Below, one piece after another: positions 51,578-60,713 of a stretch of DNA of 64,000 nt; within the stretch, counting starts at the first letter, position 1, and each line of letters starts with the position of its first letter. This stretch comes from Cognatishimia sp. WU-CL00825 (GTDB lineage Bacteria > Pseudomonadota > Alphaproteobacteria > Rhodobacterales > Rhodobacteraceae). The notes under the pieces are model-generated. The model ran no database searches, was not told the origin of the DNA, and saw only the letters and a list, made by a program, of their open reading frames with translations. Both the position numbers and the translations under genes were made by a program. The stretch is from positions 1 to 64,000 of the forward strand of contig NZ_BAABWX010000010.1 in the NCBI RefSeq assembly GCF_040364665.1, written 5' to 3'.

Positions 51578-53070
51578 GCAACAACCTCATCTGCATCATC
51601 AGCCAAATCAATCCAGATGGTTTTCAACTGCGTGTATTGATCATGAGCATGAACAGAATTGTCACGACCGCCGAAGCCAGACTGTTTGTAGCCACCAAAT
51701 GGCGTGGAGATGTCGCCTTCGCCAAAGCTGTTGACTGTGACGGTTCCAGCCCGCAACGAACGGGCACCGCGAATCGCGCGCTTGGTGTTTGCCGTGAAAA
51801 TCGAAGCGCATAAACCATATTCGGTGTCATTGGCGATCTGAATAGCCTCATCGAAACCTGAAACTTCGATTACGGTCAGAACTGGGCCAAAGATTTCTTC
51901 GCGCGCCAAAATGGAGTCATTGCTTGGGACACTCACAACCGTCGCGTCCACAAACCCGCCCTTGGCATTGCCACCTATTACCACATTTTCGGCCTGTGCA
52001 ATGTAGCCTGCAACCTTGTCGAAGTGAGCTTGGGATACAAGAGCCCCTAGCCGAGTTTCAGGATCTAATGGATCACCAACATTCCATTCCCTTGCGTGAT
52101 ACGCGATGCGATCCAGAAGATCGACTTTTACATCTTTGTGGACAATCAAACGCGAGCTTGCAGAACAGTTCTCTCCCATGTTCCAGAAGGCACCATTCAC
52201 GATGTGCTGCGCCACACGGTCCAGGTTTTCTGCGTCATCCATCACGACAGCTGGATTTTTCCCACCCATTTCCAGCACCACCTCTTTAGCGTTGCTTTCC
52301 GCCGAATATGTCAAGAATCGTTTACCGGTAACGGTTGACCCGGTGAAGGAAACCATGTCGATATCCATATGGCGCCCAATCGGCTCGCCGACATCAGCAC
52401 CCCCACCCGGAACAATATTCAGTACCCCCTTGGGTAAGCCCGCTTCGGAAGCGAGTTCAGCCAATCGAAGCGTGGTCAAGCTGGTTTCCGCGGCTGGCTT
52501 CACCACAACAGAACAGCCCGCTGCCAAAGCTGGTCCAATTTTCCAAGCCAACATCAATAACGGGAAATTCCAGGGGAGAACCAATCCGACCACACCGATG
52601 GGCTCGCGCACCACCATCGCAATATGGTCATCCGAAGCAGGAGCGACCTGATCGTAAATCTTGTCGATTGCCTCTGCATGCCATTTTAAGCAGTGAATAG
52701 TCTCTGGAACGTCTACCGTTTCACAGTCGAAAATAGTTTTGCCGCTGTCGATGCTTTCCATTACCGCCAACTCACGTGCATTACGGGCTAGCAATTTACT
52801 CAAACGTATCAGAACATCTTTGCGTTCGCTTGGATGTAATTTACTCCAACGGCCGTCATCAAAAGATTCGCGTGCTTTCAAGACTGCAAAATCCACATCT
52901 TCTTGAGCGCAGGCAGCAATATCGGCGATTATTTCACCCGTAGCGGGGTTCACAGAGCTAAACGTTTTGCCCGAAATCGCGGGGCGGTAGCCACCATCAA
53001 TGAATGCGTTGGTTGGTAGTATCAGATCCGCAGCAATTGCGCGGTATTCGTCTTGAGTCAGCAGGCTCAT
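51574..53070 (-). CDS. NAD(P)-dependent aldehyde dehydrogenase
   Basis: A 498-residue aldehyde dehydrogenase of full length. The cofactor loop is SFTGSTVTGK (residues 241-250). The catalytic pair is Glu267 (LEMGGKNP) and Cys302 (MGENCSASSR). PWNFP at residues 166-170 and TPFGGYKQSG near the C-terminus are conserved. It is close to PuuC-type and alpha-ketoglutarate-semialdehyde dehydrogenases. Between an oxidase and a DHDPS-family deaminase it most likely oxidises an aldehyde formed from an imino acid or amine. It overlaps both neighbours by 4 bp. Confidence 0.9.
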   Translation of the reverse strand: MSLLTQDEYRAIAADLILPTNAFIDGGYRPAISGKTFSSVNPATGEIIADIAACAQEDVDFAVLKARESFDDGRWSKLHPSERKDVLIRLSKLLARNARELAVMESIDSGKTIFDCETVDVPETIHCLKWHAEAIDKIYDQVAPASDDHIAMVVREPIGVVGLVLPWNFPLLMLAWKIGPALAAGCSVVVKPAAETSLTTLRLAELASEAGLPKGVLNIVPGGGADVGEPIGRHMDIDMVSFTGSTVTGKRFLTYSAESNAKEVVLEMGGKNPAVVMDDAENLDRVAQHIVNGAFWNMGENCSASSRLIVHKDVKVDLLDRIAYHAREWNVGDPLDPETRLGALVSQAHFDKVAGYIAQAENVVIGGNAKGGFVDATVVSVPSNDSILAREEIFGPVLTVIEVSGFDEAIQIANDTEYGLCASIFTANTKRAIRGARSLRAGTVTVNSFGEGDISTPFGGYKQSGFGGRDNSVHAHDQYTQLKTIWIDLADDADEVVA

Positions 53071-53990
53071 TTCGTGCCCTCCGCTGTGATGTTTGCTATT
53101 GTTGCTTTCAAAACGCGAACCACTTGTTCAAGCGTGCGTTTATCGTCTTTGTTCAGCCCCTTGAGCGGAGGGCGCATAGCGCCCGTTTCCAGCCCATTCA
53201 GTGCAACACCATGCTTGATGGTTTGGATGAATTTTCCGCCTTGTTCCAAGACGCTCATCAAGGGGAGCATGGCCGACATGATTTTGCGCCCTTTGGCATA
53301 ATCCCCATCGATCACACAGGCTTTGTAAAGCGCGATGTGTTCCTCTGGAAGGAAGTTAGATCCTCCACACACCCAAAATGGTGCGCCCCAAGCAAAAAAC
53401 TCCAGCGCTTGATCGTCCATGCCGCAGCCCATTTGGATATGCGGGTAATTCCGCGCCAGAAGGTGCACCCGGTTGATGTCGCCAGAGCTTTCTTTGATAC
53501 CGCAGAAATTCCGGCTGCGACCCACGCGATCAAGAAAGTCTTCTCCCATCATGGTGCCTGTGCGATGCGGGTAATTGTAAAGCATAATTGGCAGATCAGC
53601 TGCCTTGTCGATCGCAAGCGCGTTCAGCGCGTTTTCGCGGTCCGTCGGAACGGAATAAGCAGGCGAGGCCAAAAGAATGGCTTCAGCTCCAATATCCTTG
53701 GCACCTTGAGCCAAAGCAATTGAATCGTCAGTGATCATCGCCCCCGTCCCTACGACCAAGGGTATACGACCTTTGATACGCTCTTTGGTGAACTTTGCCA
53801 CCGCGATGCGTTCCTCAACAGTTTGAGCGTAGTTTTCACCAGTGGAGCCGCCTGAAATCAGACCATGAACACCTTTTTCAACAAGGTATTCGATTACGTC
53901 CGCTAGGGCGTCCCAGTTAAAGGCACCGTCTTCGTTAAACGGCGTCACGACAGGAGTATAGATCCCATCAAAGTTAAATATCGGAGTCAT
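53067..53990 (-). CDS. DHDPS-family lyase/deaminase, HypD-like candidate
   Basis: A 307-residue class I lyase of the DHDPS family with an intact active site: GGSTGE at residues 47-52, Tyr138 in YNYPHRTG and Schiff-base Lys166 in GIKESSGD. Family chemistry includes dihydrodipicolinate synthesis, sugar-acid aldolases and 1-pyrroline-4-hydroxy-2-carboxylate deamination. With an amino-acid oxidase and an aldehyde dehydrogenase in the same operon, and betaine genes alongside, the last (D-hydroxyproline route) is the preferred reading. It is the first catabolic gene after the GntR gene (7 bp gap). Confidence 0.82.
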   Translation of the reverse strand: MTPIFNFDGIYTPVVTPFNEDGAFNWDALADVIEYLVEKGVHGLISGGSTGENYAQTVEERIAVAKFTKERIKGRIPLVVGTGAMITDDSIALAQGAKDIGAEAILLASPAYSVPTDRENALNALAIDKAADLPIMLYNYPHRTGTMMGEDFLDRVGRSRNFCGIKESSGDINRVHLLARNYPHIQMGCGMDDQALEFFAWGAPFWVCGGSNFLPEEHIALYKACVIDGDYAKGRKIMSAMLPLMSVLEQGGKFIQTIKHGVALNGLETGAMRPPLKGLNKDDKRTLEQVVRVLKATIANITAEGTK

Positions 53991-53997
53991 TCGTTCC

Positions 53998-54708
53998 TCA
54001 TGCAGAAGTAGATTTCGAGAGCGTCCCTAATGGCACTTCCAGCGCCTCTGGCATGACGAAAACCTCGATCTGCCCACGGGACAGATTCCAATGTTCGTCA
54101 GCCAATGTTCCGGCCAGCTGCTCATTTCGTGTTTCAATTGCCGAAATGATCTGATCGTGCTGATCGCTTGCTTTGGCGAGGTTTGAGACCATTTCTGTAT
54201 TCTGTGGTTGGTAAAACGTCGTACCGATCCTTGCGTGATCGATCAGTAAACGCTGGAAAGAAGGCTGCAAAAAAATATTTCCAGCCATATCCCCGGTCAC
54301 TTCATGGAAATGGTTGTTCGCCAAAGCACGGTCCCCTGCGGATCCGATGCGAAGGGCTGCTTTGAACTTCTGCTGTGCTTCCTTGAGCTCATTGAGTTGG
54401 CTGTTGGATGCGTTCAACGCGGCGAGTCGAAGGATCGCTCCATAGATCATGGGAGCGGCGAGGAAAAAATCACGGAGTGTCCGGTAGGACAAATCTGAAA
54501 CGCGCGCGCCTTTGTTAGCACGCAATTCCAGATATCCGGCACCACTCATTTCGCGAAAAACCTCTCTAAGAGGCGTGCGGGATAGGCCAAATGCTGCGGA
54601 TAGCTCCGCCTCATCTAGGTCTGAACCAGGAAGAAGTTGCTGCGTAAGAATCGACACCTTCAAGTGTTCGAACAAATCTGCCTTGCGCCGACGTGCTTCT
54701 TCTTTCAT
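53998..54708 (-). CDS. GntR-family regulator with FCD domain
   Basis: A 236-residue FadR-subgroup GntR regulator. Residues about 10-75 form the winged helix (LSRTPLREVFREMSGAGYL). The remainder is an FCD-type helical domain with candidate metal histidines (NHFHEVTG). It is the first gene of the minus-strand block and is divergent from proV, so it likely regulates both. A TTGT-GT-ACAA palindrome lies between the two start codons. The ligand may be a pathway intermediate. Confidence 0.88.
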   Translation of the reverse strand: MKEEARRRKADLFEHLKVSILTQQLLPGSDLDEAELSAAFGLSRTPLREVFREMSGAGYLELRANKGARVSDLSYRTLRDFFLAAPMIYGAILRLAALNASNSQLNELKEAQQKFKAALRIGSAGDRALANNHFHEVTGDMAGNIFLQPSFQRLLIDHARIGTTFYQPQNTEMVSNLAKASDQHDQIISAIETRNEQLAGTLADEHWNLSRGQIEVFVMPEALEVPLGTLSKSTSA

Positions 54709-54806
54709 CCCATCACCTCGATTTCACTCATTTTTTTCAACCTTCGACGGCTACAACTATTGGCCACCTGTAGGGGGTATCTCAATCATCTTTTCAAAAA
54801 TACATC

Positions 54807-54816
54807 TTGTGTACAA
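54807..54816. promoter_or_regulatory. Candidate GntR operator in the GntR/proV intergenic region
   Basis: The palindrome TTGT-GT-ACAA lies midway between the divergent starts. It resembles FCD-type GntR operators built on a TNGT-ACNA core. The match is short, so this is a suggestion only. Confidence 0.35.
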
Positions 54817-54862
54817 TCAAAAAACATGCAGCATACTAAAAAAAATGCTCAGGGAGATGACA

Positions 54863-55948
54863 GTGACTGACGCTTTGGCAGATCCGGTGATTGATTGCCG
54901 AAATCTATGGAAGATTTTTGGGAAGCAAGCCGACGCAGCGATGAAGGCCGTGCAAGAACAAGGGCTTGGAAAGTTAGAAGTACGGGATCAATTTGACTGC
55001 ATCGTCGGCGTCCAAGATGCATCCTTCACCGTAAGACGAGGTGAGATATTCTGCATTATGGGCCTCTCTGGTTCAGGAAAATCAACGTTGATTCGTCACG
55101 TAAACCGTTTGATCGAGCCAACGACAGGTCAACTCTTTATCGAAGGCGAAGACGTAAACGCCCTTTCTGCGAAAGACCTCCGAGAGCTGCGCGCCGAAAA
55201 AATCGGAATGGTCTTTCAGAACATGGCGCTAATGCCACATCGAACCGTCATCGATAACGTATCGTTCAGCCAAGAGGTCCGAGGGTATGAACCTGACAAA
55301 CGCCGCGAAAACGCGATGCGCGCGATTGATGCCGTAGACCTGAATGGCTGGGATCAGAAATACCCTGATGAGCTTTCAGGCGGCATGCAGCAACGTGTCG
55401 GCCTTGCGCGCGCGATTGCTGCTGATCCATCTATTTTGTTAATGGACGAACCGTTCTCAGCGCTTGACCCGCTTATTCGGCGCCAATTGCAGGACAAGTT
55501 TATGTCGCTTTCTGCAAATATGAACAAAACCACCTTATTCATCACCCACGATCTGGACGAGGCGATTCGGATCGGAGACCGCATCGCCATCATGAAAGAC
55601 GGTGCATTGGTGCAAGTCGGAACACCTGAAGACATTGTCACCAACCCAGTCGACGACTACGTCGCAGATTTTGTAGCAGGCATCTCAAAACTAGATCTCG
55701 TTTCGGCAGGAAAAATTATGGAATCGGTTGAAGCGTATGAAGGTCGCCGTGGCCCCATTGATGATCCCGCTACTTGGCCTGAGGCACATCCAAGCCAATC
55801 ACTGGATGACTTAGTGAACCTCTCCATCTCAACACAGAACCCGATCATGGTCAAAGTGGACGGTCGTCCGATTGGCGTGGTGACCAAAAATGCTCTGCTG
55901 CGCGGCATCCAGGGTGATGTCGATGACGAAGCAGCAGTGAAACACTGA
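54863..55948 (+). CDS. proV: Betaine/proline ABC transporter ATP-binding protein
   Basis: A 361-residue ABC ATPase of the ProV/OpuAA type. Walker A is GLSGSGKST, the signature LSGGMQQRVGLARA, Walker B LMDEPFSALD and the switch histidine is in ITHDLDEA. Two C-terminal CBS-like segments (about residues 275-345) follow, as in ionic-strength sensing ATPases. GTG 54863 has AGGGAG six bases upstream; ATG 54857 is also possible. The large upstream open frame is not family-like. It energises uptake of a betaine with ProW and ProX. Confidence 0.93.
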   Translation: MTDALADPVIDCRNLWKIFGKQADAAMKAVQEQGLGKLEVRDQFDCIVGVQDASFTVRRGEIFCIMGLSGSGKSTLIRHVNRLIEPTTGQLFIEGEDVNALSAKDLRELRAEKIGMVFQNMALMPHRTVIDNVSFSQEVRGYEPDKRRENAMRAIDAVDLNGWDQKYPDELSGGMQQRVGLARAIAADPSILLMDEPFSALDPLIRRQLQDKFMSLSANMNKTTLFITHDLDEAIRIGDRIAIMKDGALVQVGTPEDIVTNPVDDYVADFVAGISKLDLVSAGKIMESVEAYEGRRGPIDDPATWPEAHPSQSLDDLVNLSISTQNPIMVKVDGRPIGVVTKNALLRGIQGDVDDEAAVKH

Positions 55949-55958
55949 GGAGCCCATC

Positions 55959-56894
55959 ATGGACGAAAAAAAATTTAGTATCCTTGATCCATTTTCTTCT
56001 GTTGACCTTGGCATCGCTGAATCTGCCGACGGAGTGAAACAATGGGCGATTTCCAATCGTGGGGTCATCCAGCCGATCAAAAATGTCTTCAACGAATTCA
56101 TCGTTGGCATCGACACCGCTTTGAATGCGGTTCCGCCGTTGATCATGTTGATCTTACTGGCCTTGATTGCATGGCAGGCCGCGGGTCGTCGCGTGGCTAT
56201 ACTGGTCTCGGTAAGCCTGTTTGTTTTGGGCTTCTTAGCACCAAATGCTTGGACCCTTGCGATGACCACACTGGCAATCGTAGTCTCTTCGGTTCTCTTG
56301 TGTTTCATCATCGGTTTGCCGTTAGGCGTTTTGGCCGGAAAGAATGACCGTTTCGAAACCACCATTCGCCCAGTGTTAGACACGATGCAGACCATTCCAG
56401 CCTTTGTTTACTTGGTGCCTGTGGTGATGCTGATCGGCATCGGCAATGTATCTGGCGTGATCGTCACTATCATCTTTGCATTACCACCCTTGGTTCGCCT
56501 GACCTCGCTAGGAATTCGAGGCGTGAATGAATCTGTGGTCGAAGCGGCGAAGGCCTTTGGTGCCAGCCCACGTCAGATCCTTTTCAAGGTAGAACTCCCA
56601 TTGGCCACCCCTACCATTCTGGCAGGCGTGAACCAAACCATCATGCTGTCACTTTCAATGGTTGTGATCGCCTCGATGATCTCGGTCAAAGGGCTTGGAA
56701 ACGAAGTTTTGCGCGCAATGGGGCGCCTTGATGCGGGCAAAGCGCTCGTGGGCGGCCTTGGCATTGTAATTCTCGCAATTGTTCTGGACCGGATCACACA
56801 AGGGATGGGCCAATCAGGACGAGAACGCGGGCACCGCCATTGGTGGCAAGGAGGGCCAATCGGCTTAGTCCTGCGCTCCATCGGAAAAGCATAA
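55959..56894 (+). CDS. proW: Betaine/proline ABC transporter permease
   Basis: A 311-residue permease with about six to seven membrane helices and the EAA loop ESVVEAAKAFGASPRQILF. LDTMQTIPAFVYLVPVVM is the typical ProW membrane segment. It starts 10 bp after proV and its end is 23 bp before proX. The N-terminal ~60 residues are hydrophilic, as in ProW. Confidence 0.93.
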   Translation: MDEKKFSILDPFSSVDLGIAESADGVKQWAISNRGVIQPIKNVFNEFIVGIDTALNAVPPLIMLILLALIAWQAAGRRVAILVSVSLFVLGFLAPNAWTLAMTTLAIVVSSVLLCFIIGLPLGVLAGKNDRFETTIRPVLDTMQTIPAFVYLVPVVMLIGIGNVSGVIVTIIFALPPLVRLTSLGIRGVNESVVEAAKAFGASPRQILFKVELPLATPTILAGVNQTIMLSLSMVVIASMISVKGLGNEVLRAMGRLDAGKALVGGLGIVILAIVLDRITQGMGQSGRERGHRHWWQGGPIGLVLRSIGKA

Positions 56895-56917
56895 TAAACC
56901 AACAGAGGAAAACCAAA

Positions 56918-57907
56918 ATGTTCAAGAAAACTGCAATCTCAAGTTTGCTTGCCACCACACTCATAAGTGGCACGGCCTTCGCAGAAAGCATGCCAGGTGA
57001 AGGCGTTACCGTTCGTCCCGTCATGCAGTCCTACTTGGAAGAATTCTTCCAGCACCGCATCCTATTCCGCGCACTCGAAGATCTTGGTTATGAAGTTGCC
57101 GAACCACAAGAAGTTGAGGCACAAACTGTGCACCTCGCCCTTGGTACGGGTGATGCCGATTTTACCGCCGTGCATTGGAACACTCTGCACGATACGTTTT
57201 TCCAAGAAAGCGGAGGTGACGAGGTTCTTGAAAAAGTTGGCACTTTGATCGAAGGCGCGCTGCAAGGATATCTGGTCAGCAAATCGGCCTATGATGCAGG
57301 TGTTCAAAACCTCGGTGATCTGAAAGACCCGGATGTGGCCAAGATGTTTGACGCCGACGGCGACGGCACTGCCGATCTGGCTGGCTGTGTTCCTGGCTGG
57401 GGCTGCGAACGCGTCATCGAGCACCAACTGACAGAGTTTGGCCTGCGCGAAACCGTATCCCACAATCAAGGTGCATATAATGCGATCATCGCTGACACGA
57501 TTGCGCGCAACGGGTCTGGAGAAAACATTCTGTATTACACTTGGACGCCGTATTGGGTTTCAGGCGCGCTTGTCCCAGGTGTCGACGTAGAATGGCTGGC
57601 GGTTCCATATAGTTCATTGCCTGATGGCAATACTGCCAACACCGAATTTGACGGCAAAGACCTTGGCTTTGCAGTTGATAGTATTCGCGTCGTTGCGTCT
57701 GATGATTTCCTGAATGCAAACCCAGCAGCAGCGAAATTATTTGAACTCGCGAAGATTTCAATCAATGATATCTCAGCGCAGAACAAACTGATCTCTGACG
57801 GCCAAGACAGCTCTGATGATATCGACAGGCACGTGAGCCAATGGATCGCGGATAACCAAGAAAGCTACGGCAACTGGCTGAAAGAAGCGCGCGCTGCGGC
57901 ACAATAA
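56918..57907 (+). CDS. proX: Betaine-binding periplasmic protein (ProX/OpuAC family)
   Basis: A 329-residue periplasmic binding protein with a signal peptide at about residues 1-22 (cleavage near AFAES). Tryptophans and tyrosines of a cation-binding cage are plausible in AVHWNTLHDTFF and YYTWTPYWVSG. GKDLGFAVDSIRVVAS is a family segment. ATG 56918 follows AGAGGAAAACC; the longer frame from 56840 overlaps proW and lacks a signal peptide. An intrinsic terminator lies 17 bp after the stop. The ligand could be glycine betaine, proline betaine or hydroxyproline betaine. Confidence 0.92.
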   Translation: MFKKTAISSLLATTLISGTAFAESMPGEGVTVRPVMQSYLEEFFQHRILFRALEDLGYEVAEPQEVEAQTVHLALGTGDADFTAVHWNTLHDTFFQESGGDEVLEKVGTLIEGALQGYLVSKSAYDAGVQNLGDLKDPDVAKMFDADGDGTADLAGCVPGWGCERVIEHQLTEFGLRETVSHNQGAYNAIIADTIARNGSGENILYYTWTPYWVSGALVPGVDVEWLAVPYSSLPDGNTANTEFDGKDLGFAVDSIRVVASDDFLNANPAAAKLFELAKISINDISAQNKLISDGQDSSDDIDRHVSQWIADNQESYGNWLKEARAAAQ

Positions 57908-57923
57908 GCTTTGCAACTTTTGG

Positions 57924-57954
57924 GGGCGGAGCGACATTGGCGCTTCGCCCTTTT
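57924..57954 (+). terminator. Intrinsic terminator after proX
   Basis: A 10-bp stem with one G-T pair (GGGCGGAGCG/CGCTTCGCCC), loop ACATTGG and TTTT tail. It ends the proVWX transcript just upstream of the GlxA-type regulator. Confidence 0.75.
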
Positions 57955-57972
57955 CTATGCAGAAAGCGAAAC

Positions 57973-58911
57973 ATGACAAAACACGTTGTCTTTTTAATGA
58001 TCGAAGATTTCGCCAACTTGGCGTTTTCCTGTGCGGTGGAACCGTTGCGCATCGCCAATATGATAAGTGGCGACGCGCTATATAAATGGACCCTACTTTC
58101 TGAAAACGGCCAGACTGTCACTTGTTCGGGGGGCGTTGTGATGCAGGTGGACGGTGGGTTTGATGATATTCCCAAATGCGACCAGCTGTTTGTTTTGTCT
58201 GGTTCCAATATGCAAAACCATGTCAGGTCAGAACTTCTAAATCCACTCAGGAGACAGAGGACTTTGGGCACACCAATTGGTGCCCTTTGCTCAGGTGCAT
58301 GGATTCTTGCAAAGGCAGGCCTGCTGAATGGCATGCAGGCTGCCATCCACTGGGAATATCACGATGCGTTCATGGAAGAGTTTCCAGATGTAAATCTTGT
58401 GCGGAACGTTTTTGTGGCGGACGAAAAATTTCTCACCGCCTCTGGCGGGACAGCAACAGCAGATCTTATGCTGCACTGTGTTGAAATGGACCACGGTAGC
58501 AGCCTGGCAATGGATGTTGCAGACCAAATGGTATACTCCGGCGTAAGGAATGCAACAGCAGAGCAGCGGGTCTCTCTGCAGGCGCGGAATGGGATGCGGA
58601 ACCGACATCTCGCGAAAGCATTGCAAATTATGCAAGATTCATTGGAGCATCCAATTTCGCCGACCAAAATTGCGAAGGAAATTGGCATCTCATCGCGACA
58701 ATTGGAACGGTTGTTCGGTCGCTATCTGAATTCCTCTCCGAAACGTTTCCATCTGGAAATGCGCCTTGAACGGGCTCGCCATTTGTTGATGCAAACCGAG
58801 GCCAGCGTCATCGACGTCGCCATGGCTTGCGGGTTTGAAACAGCTGGGCATTTTTCACGTGTCTATCGCACAGCCTATGGCATCAGCCCATCGATGCAGC
58901 GCTACAAGTAA
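57973..58911 (+). CDS. GlxA-family AraC regulator (GbdR/CdhR-like)
   Basis: A 312-residue regulator. The N-terminal half (about residues 1-170) is a DJ-1/PfpI-like domain (VVFLMIEDFANLAFSCAVEPL, GALCSGAWILAKAGLLNG). The C-terminal half is an AraC-type double helix-turn-helix (EIGISSRQLERLFGRYL, FETAGHFSRVYRTAYGISPS). Relatives control glycine betaine, carnitine and choline catabolism. Between proVWX and mttB it is a natural activator of the betaine genes. ATG 57973 is chosen because the domain starts there and the frame from 57937 begins inside the terminator. Confidence 0.88.
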   Translation: MTKHVVFLMIEDFANLAFSCAVEPLRIANMISGDALYKWTLLSENGQTVTCSGGVVMQVDGGFDDIPKCDQLFVLSGSNMQNHVRSELLNPLRRQRTLGTPIGALCSGAWILAKAGLLNGMQAAIHWEYHDAFMEEFPDVNLVRNVFVADEKFLTASGGTATADLMLHCVEMDHGSSLAMDVADQMVYSGVRNATAEQRVSLQARNGMRNRHLAKALQIMQDSLEHPISPTKIAKEIGISSRQLERLFGRYLNSSPKRFHLEMRLERARHLLMQTEASVIDVAMACGFETAGHFSRVYRTAYGISPSMQRYK

Positions 58912-59012
58912 CAACCTTTATCTAAGAAATGTCGGTTTCTGCAAAGAGTCTTCGCCTCTCAACACGAGGTCTCAGGTGAAATCCGCGACTCTGCGAACAA
59001 AGGAGACCTTGA

Positions 59013-60566
59013 ATGACCCAGAAAACAGCTATGCGCTCGCGCGCCGGAGGCCGCTCTGCACGTCGCGCAGTTCGCAGCGCCATGAATTTTGACATGCTGC
59101 CCGGCCTGACAAATAAGTTGCCGATCTGCGAGGTCATGGACGGCTCTCAAGTGGAGCGCATTCACAATGCATCTATGGACATCTTGGAAAACGTGGGCGT
59201 TCTATTTCGCGATCCAATCGCCTTGGAAGATTGGAAAAAGGTTGGGGCCAAAGTCATCGATGAGATGGTCTATCTAGACCGTGGCCTAGTGATGGATTTG
59301 ATCTCCACCATTCCTGCCGAATTCACCTACCATGCTCGTAACCCTAAAAATAACCTGAAACTGGGTGGTCGGAATTCGGTATTCGTTCCAATGACCGGTG
59401 CGCCGTTTATCCGAGATCTCGATAATGTTCGTCGCAACCCAATGATGGAAGATTTGGCGACATTCCACAAGTTAAGCCACATGATGCCAGCCCTCAACAG
59501 TTCAGCGCACCATATCGTTGAACCTTACGATCACCCGATTAGCCAACGCCATCTGCGCATAACCTATTCGTCAATGAAATACTCTGACAAAATGTTCATG
59601 GGCATGACCACAAGCCCGAAGAACGCTGAAGATGTTATGGATATGTGTGCCATTCTTTTTGGCGAGGAATTCATGGAAGATAACCCGGTCACTACCGGGA
59701 ATTGCAACGGTAACTCTCCGCTGGTTTGGGACGAAACCATGCTGGGAGCAATGCGTGCCTTCTGTAAGCGCAAACAACCAGTGCTTTGCTCACCGTTTGT
59801 TTTGGGCGGCGCTAATACCCCGGCCAGCGTTCCTGCAACGGTTGCACAGTTGAATGCCGAAGCATTGAGCGCACTCGCCTACACACAGGTGATCCGTAAA
59901 GGTGCGCCGGCTATTTATGGTCATTACTTGTCCACCGTCAGCATGAAATCTGGTGCCCCTATGGCAGGCACTCCAGAAATCAGCCTCATGAACTTCATGA
60001 TTGGTCAGATGGCGCGGTTTTATGATGTGCCTTGGCGGACGTCGAATACGCTGGGCGGTGCAAAAACATTTGACGCGCAAGCGGGTTATGAAAGCGCAAC
60101 CACGCTCTCTGCAGTAATTCATTCAGGGGCGAACTACATCTGGCATTCCGCAGGGTGGAATGAAGCTGGCATGCATTGCTCAATCGCAAAATTTGTTGTC
60201 GACGCCGAGCAATGTGCGATGGCTCATCGCATGGCATCTGGCCCACAGTGGCACGACTTTGATCAAGCGGTGGCCGCGGTTTCTGAAGTGGGTCCAGGTG
60301 GTCACTACCTTGGCCACGAGCACACGCAGGAAAATTTCCAAACTGCGTTCTTCATGCCCGAGCTGTTTGACAATAACTCAATCGAACAATGGGCCGCAGA
60401 AGGTGAAGTGGAAATTACAGAGCGTGCGCTTAAGCACGCGCGCCATCTGCTGGGCGAATACCAAGAGCCACATCTTGATGTTGCCAAAAACGAAGAACTT
60501 CTGGAATACATCGCACGTCGCGAACGCGAAATTCCGGCCGTCGCTGAGCTTAACCAAGATTACTAA
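59013..60566 (+). CDS. MttB-family (trimethylamine/betaine methyltransferase), non-pyrrolysine
   Basis: A 517-residue member of the MttB superfamily (COG5598-type). DMLPGLTNKLPICEVMDG near the N-terminus and TTSPKNAEDVMDMC, GNCNGNSPLVWDE and GPGGHYLGHEHT are characteristic. The frame is uninterrupted, so there is no pyrrolysine TAG. Non-Pyl homologues transfer a methyl group from a quaternary amine such as glycine betaine or proline betaine to a corrinoid protein. No corrinoid protein gene is visible in the window. It is placed beside betaine uptake and epimerase genes, so betaine demethylation is the leading role. AAAGGAG precedes the start. Confidence 0.87.
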   Translation: MTQKTAMRSRAGGRSARRAVRSAMNFDMLPGLTNKLPICEVMDGSQVERIHNASMDILENVGVLFRDPIALEDWKKVGAKVIDEMVYLDRGLVMDLISTIPAEFTYHARNPKNNLKLGGRNSVFVPMTGAPFIRDLDNVRRNPMMEDLATFHKLSHMMPALNSSAHHIVEPYDHPISQRHLRITYSSMKYSDKMFMGMTTSPKNAEDVMDMCAILFGEEFMEDNPVTTGNCNGNSPLVWDETMLGAMRAFCKRKQPVLCSPFVLGGANTPASVPATVAQLNAEALSALAYTQVIRKGAPAIYGHYLSTVSMKSGAPMAGTPEISLMNFMIGQMARFYDVPWRTSNTLGGAKTFDAQAGYESATTLSAVIHSGANYIWHSAGWNEAGMHCSIAKFVVDAEQCAMAHRMASGPQWHDFDQAVAAVSEVGPGGHYLGHEHTQENFQTAFFMPELFDNNSIEQWAAEGEVEITERALKHARHLLGEYQEPHLDVAKNEELLEYIARREREIPAVAELNQDY

Positions 60567-60645
60567 CGGAATACCTGGTCGCAGATCTATGCGACCAAGC
60601 CCTCACAGACCTGCGACGCAAGACCATCGAAGAAGGTGCAACAAA

Positions 60646-60682
60646 ATGAAGGCCCTGGCAGTCGTTGCCAGGGCCTTCATTT
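60646..60682. terminator. Bidirectional intrinsic terminator
   Basis: A perfect 16-bp stem (AATGAAGGCCCTGGCA/TGCCAGGGCCTTCATT) with loop GTCGT, flanked by TTTTC on the plus strand and by AAAA on the other side. It sits between the convergent mttB-like (plus) and epimerase (minus) genes and should stop both transcripts. Confidence 0.9.
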
Positions 60683-60713
60683 TCAGTTTCATAAATGGAG
60701 CGAAACAATCAGC

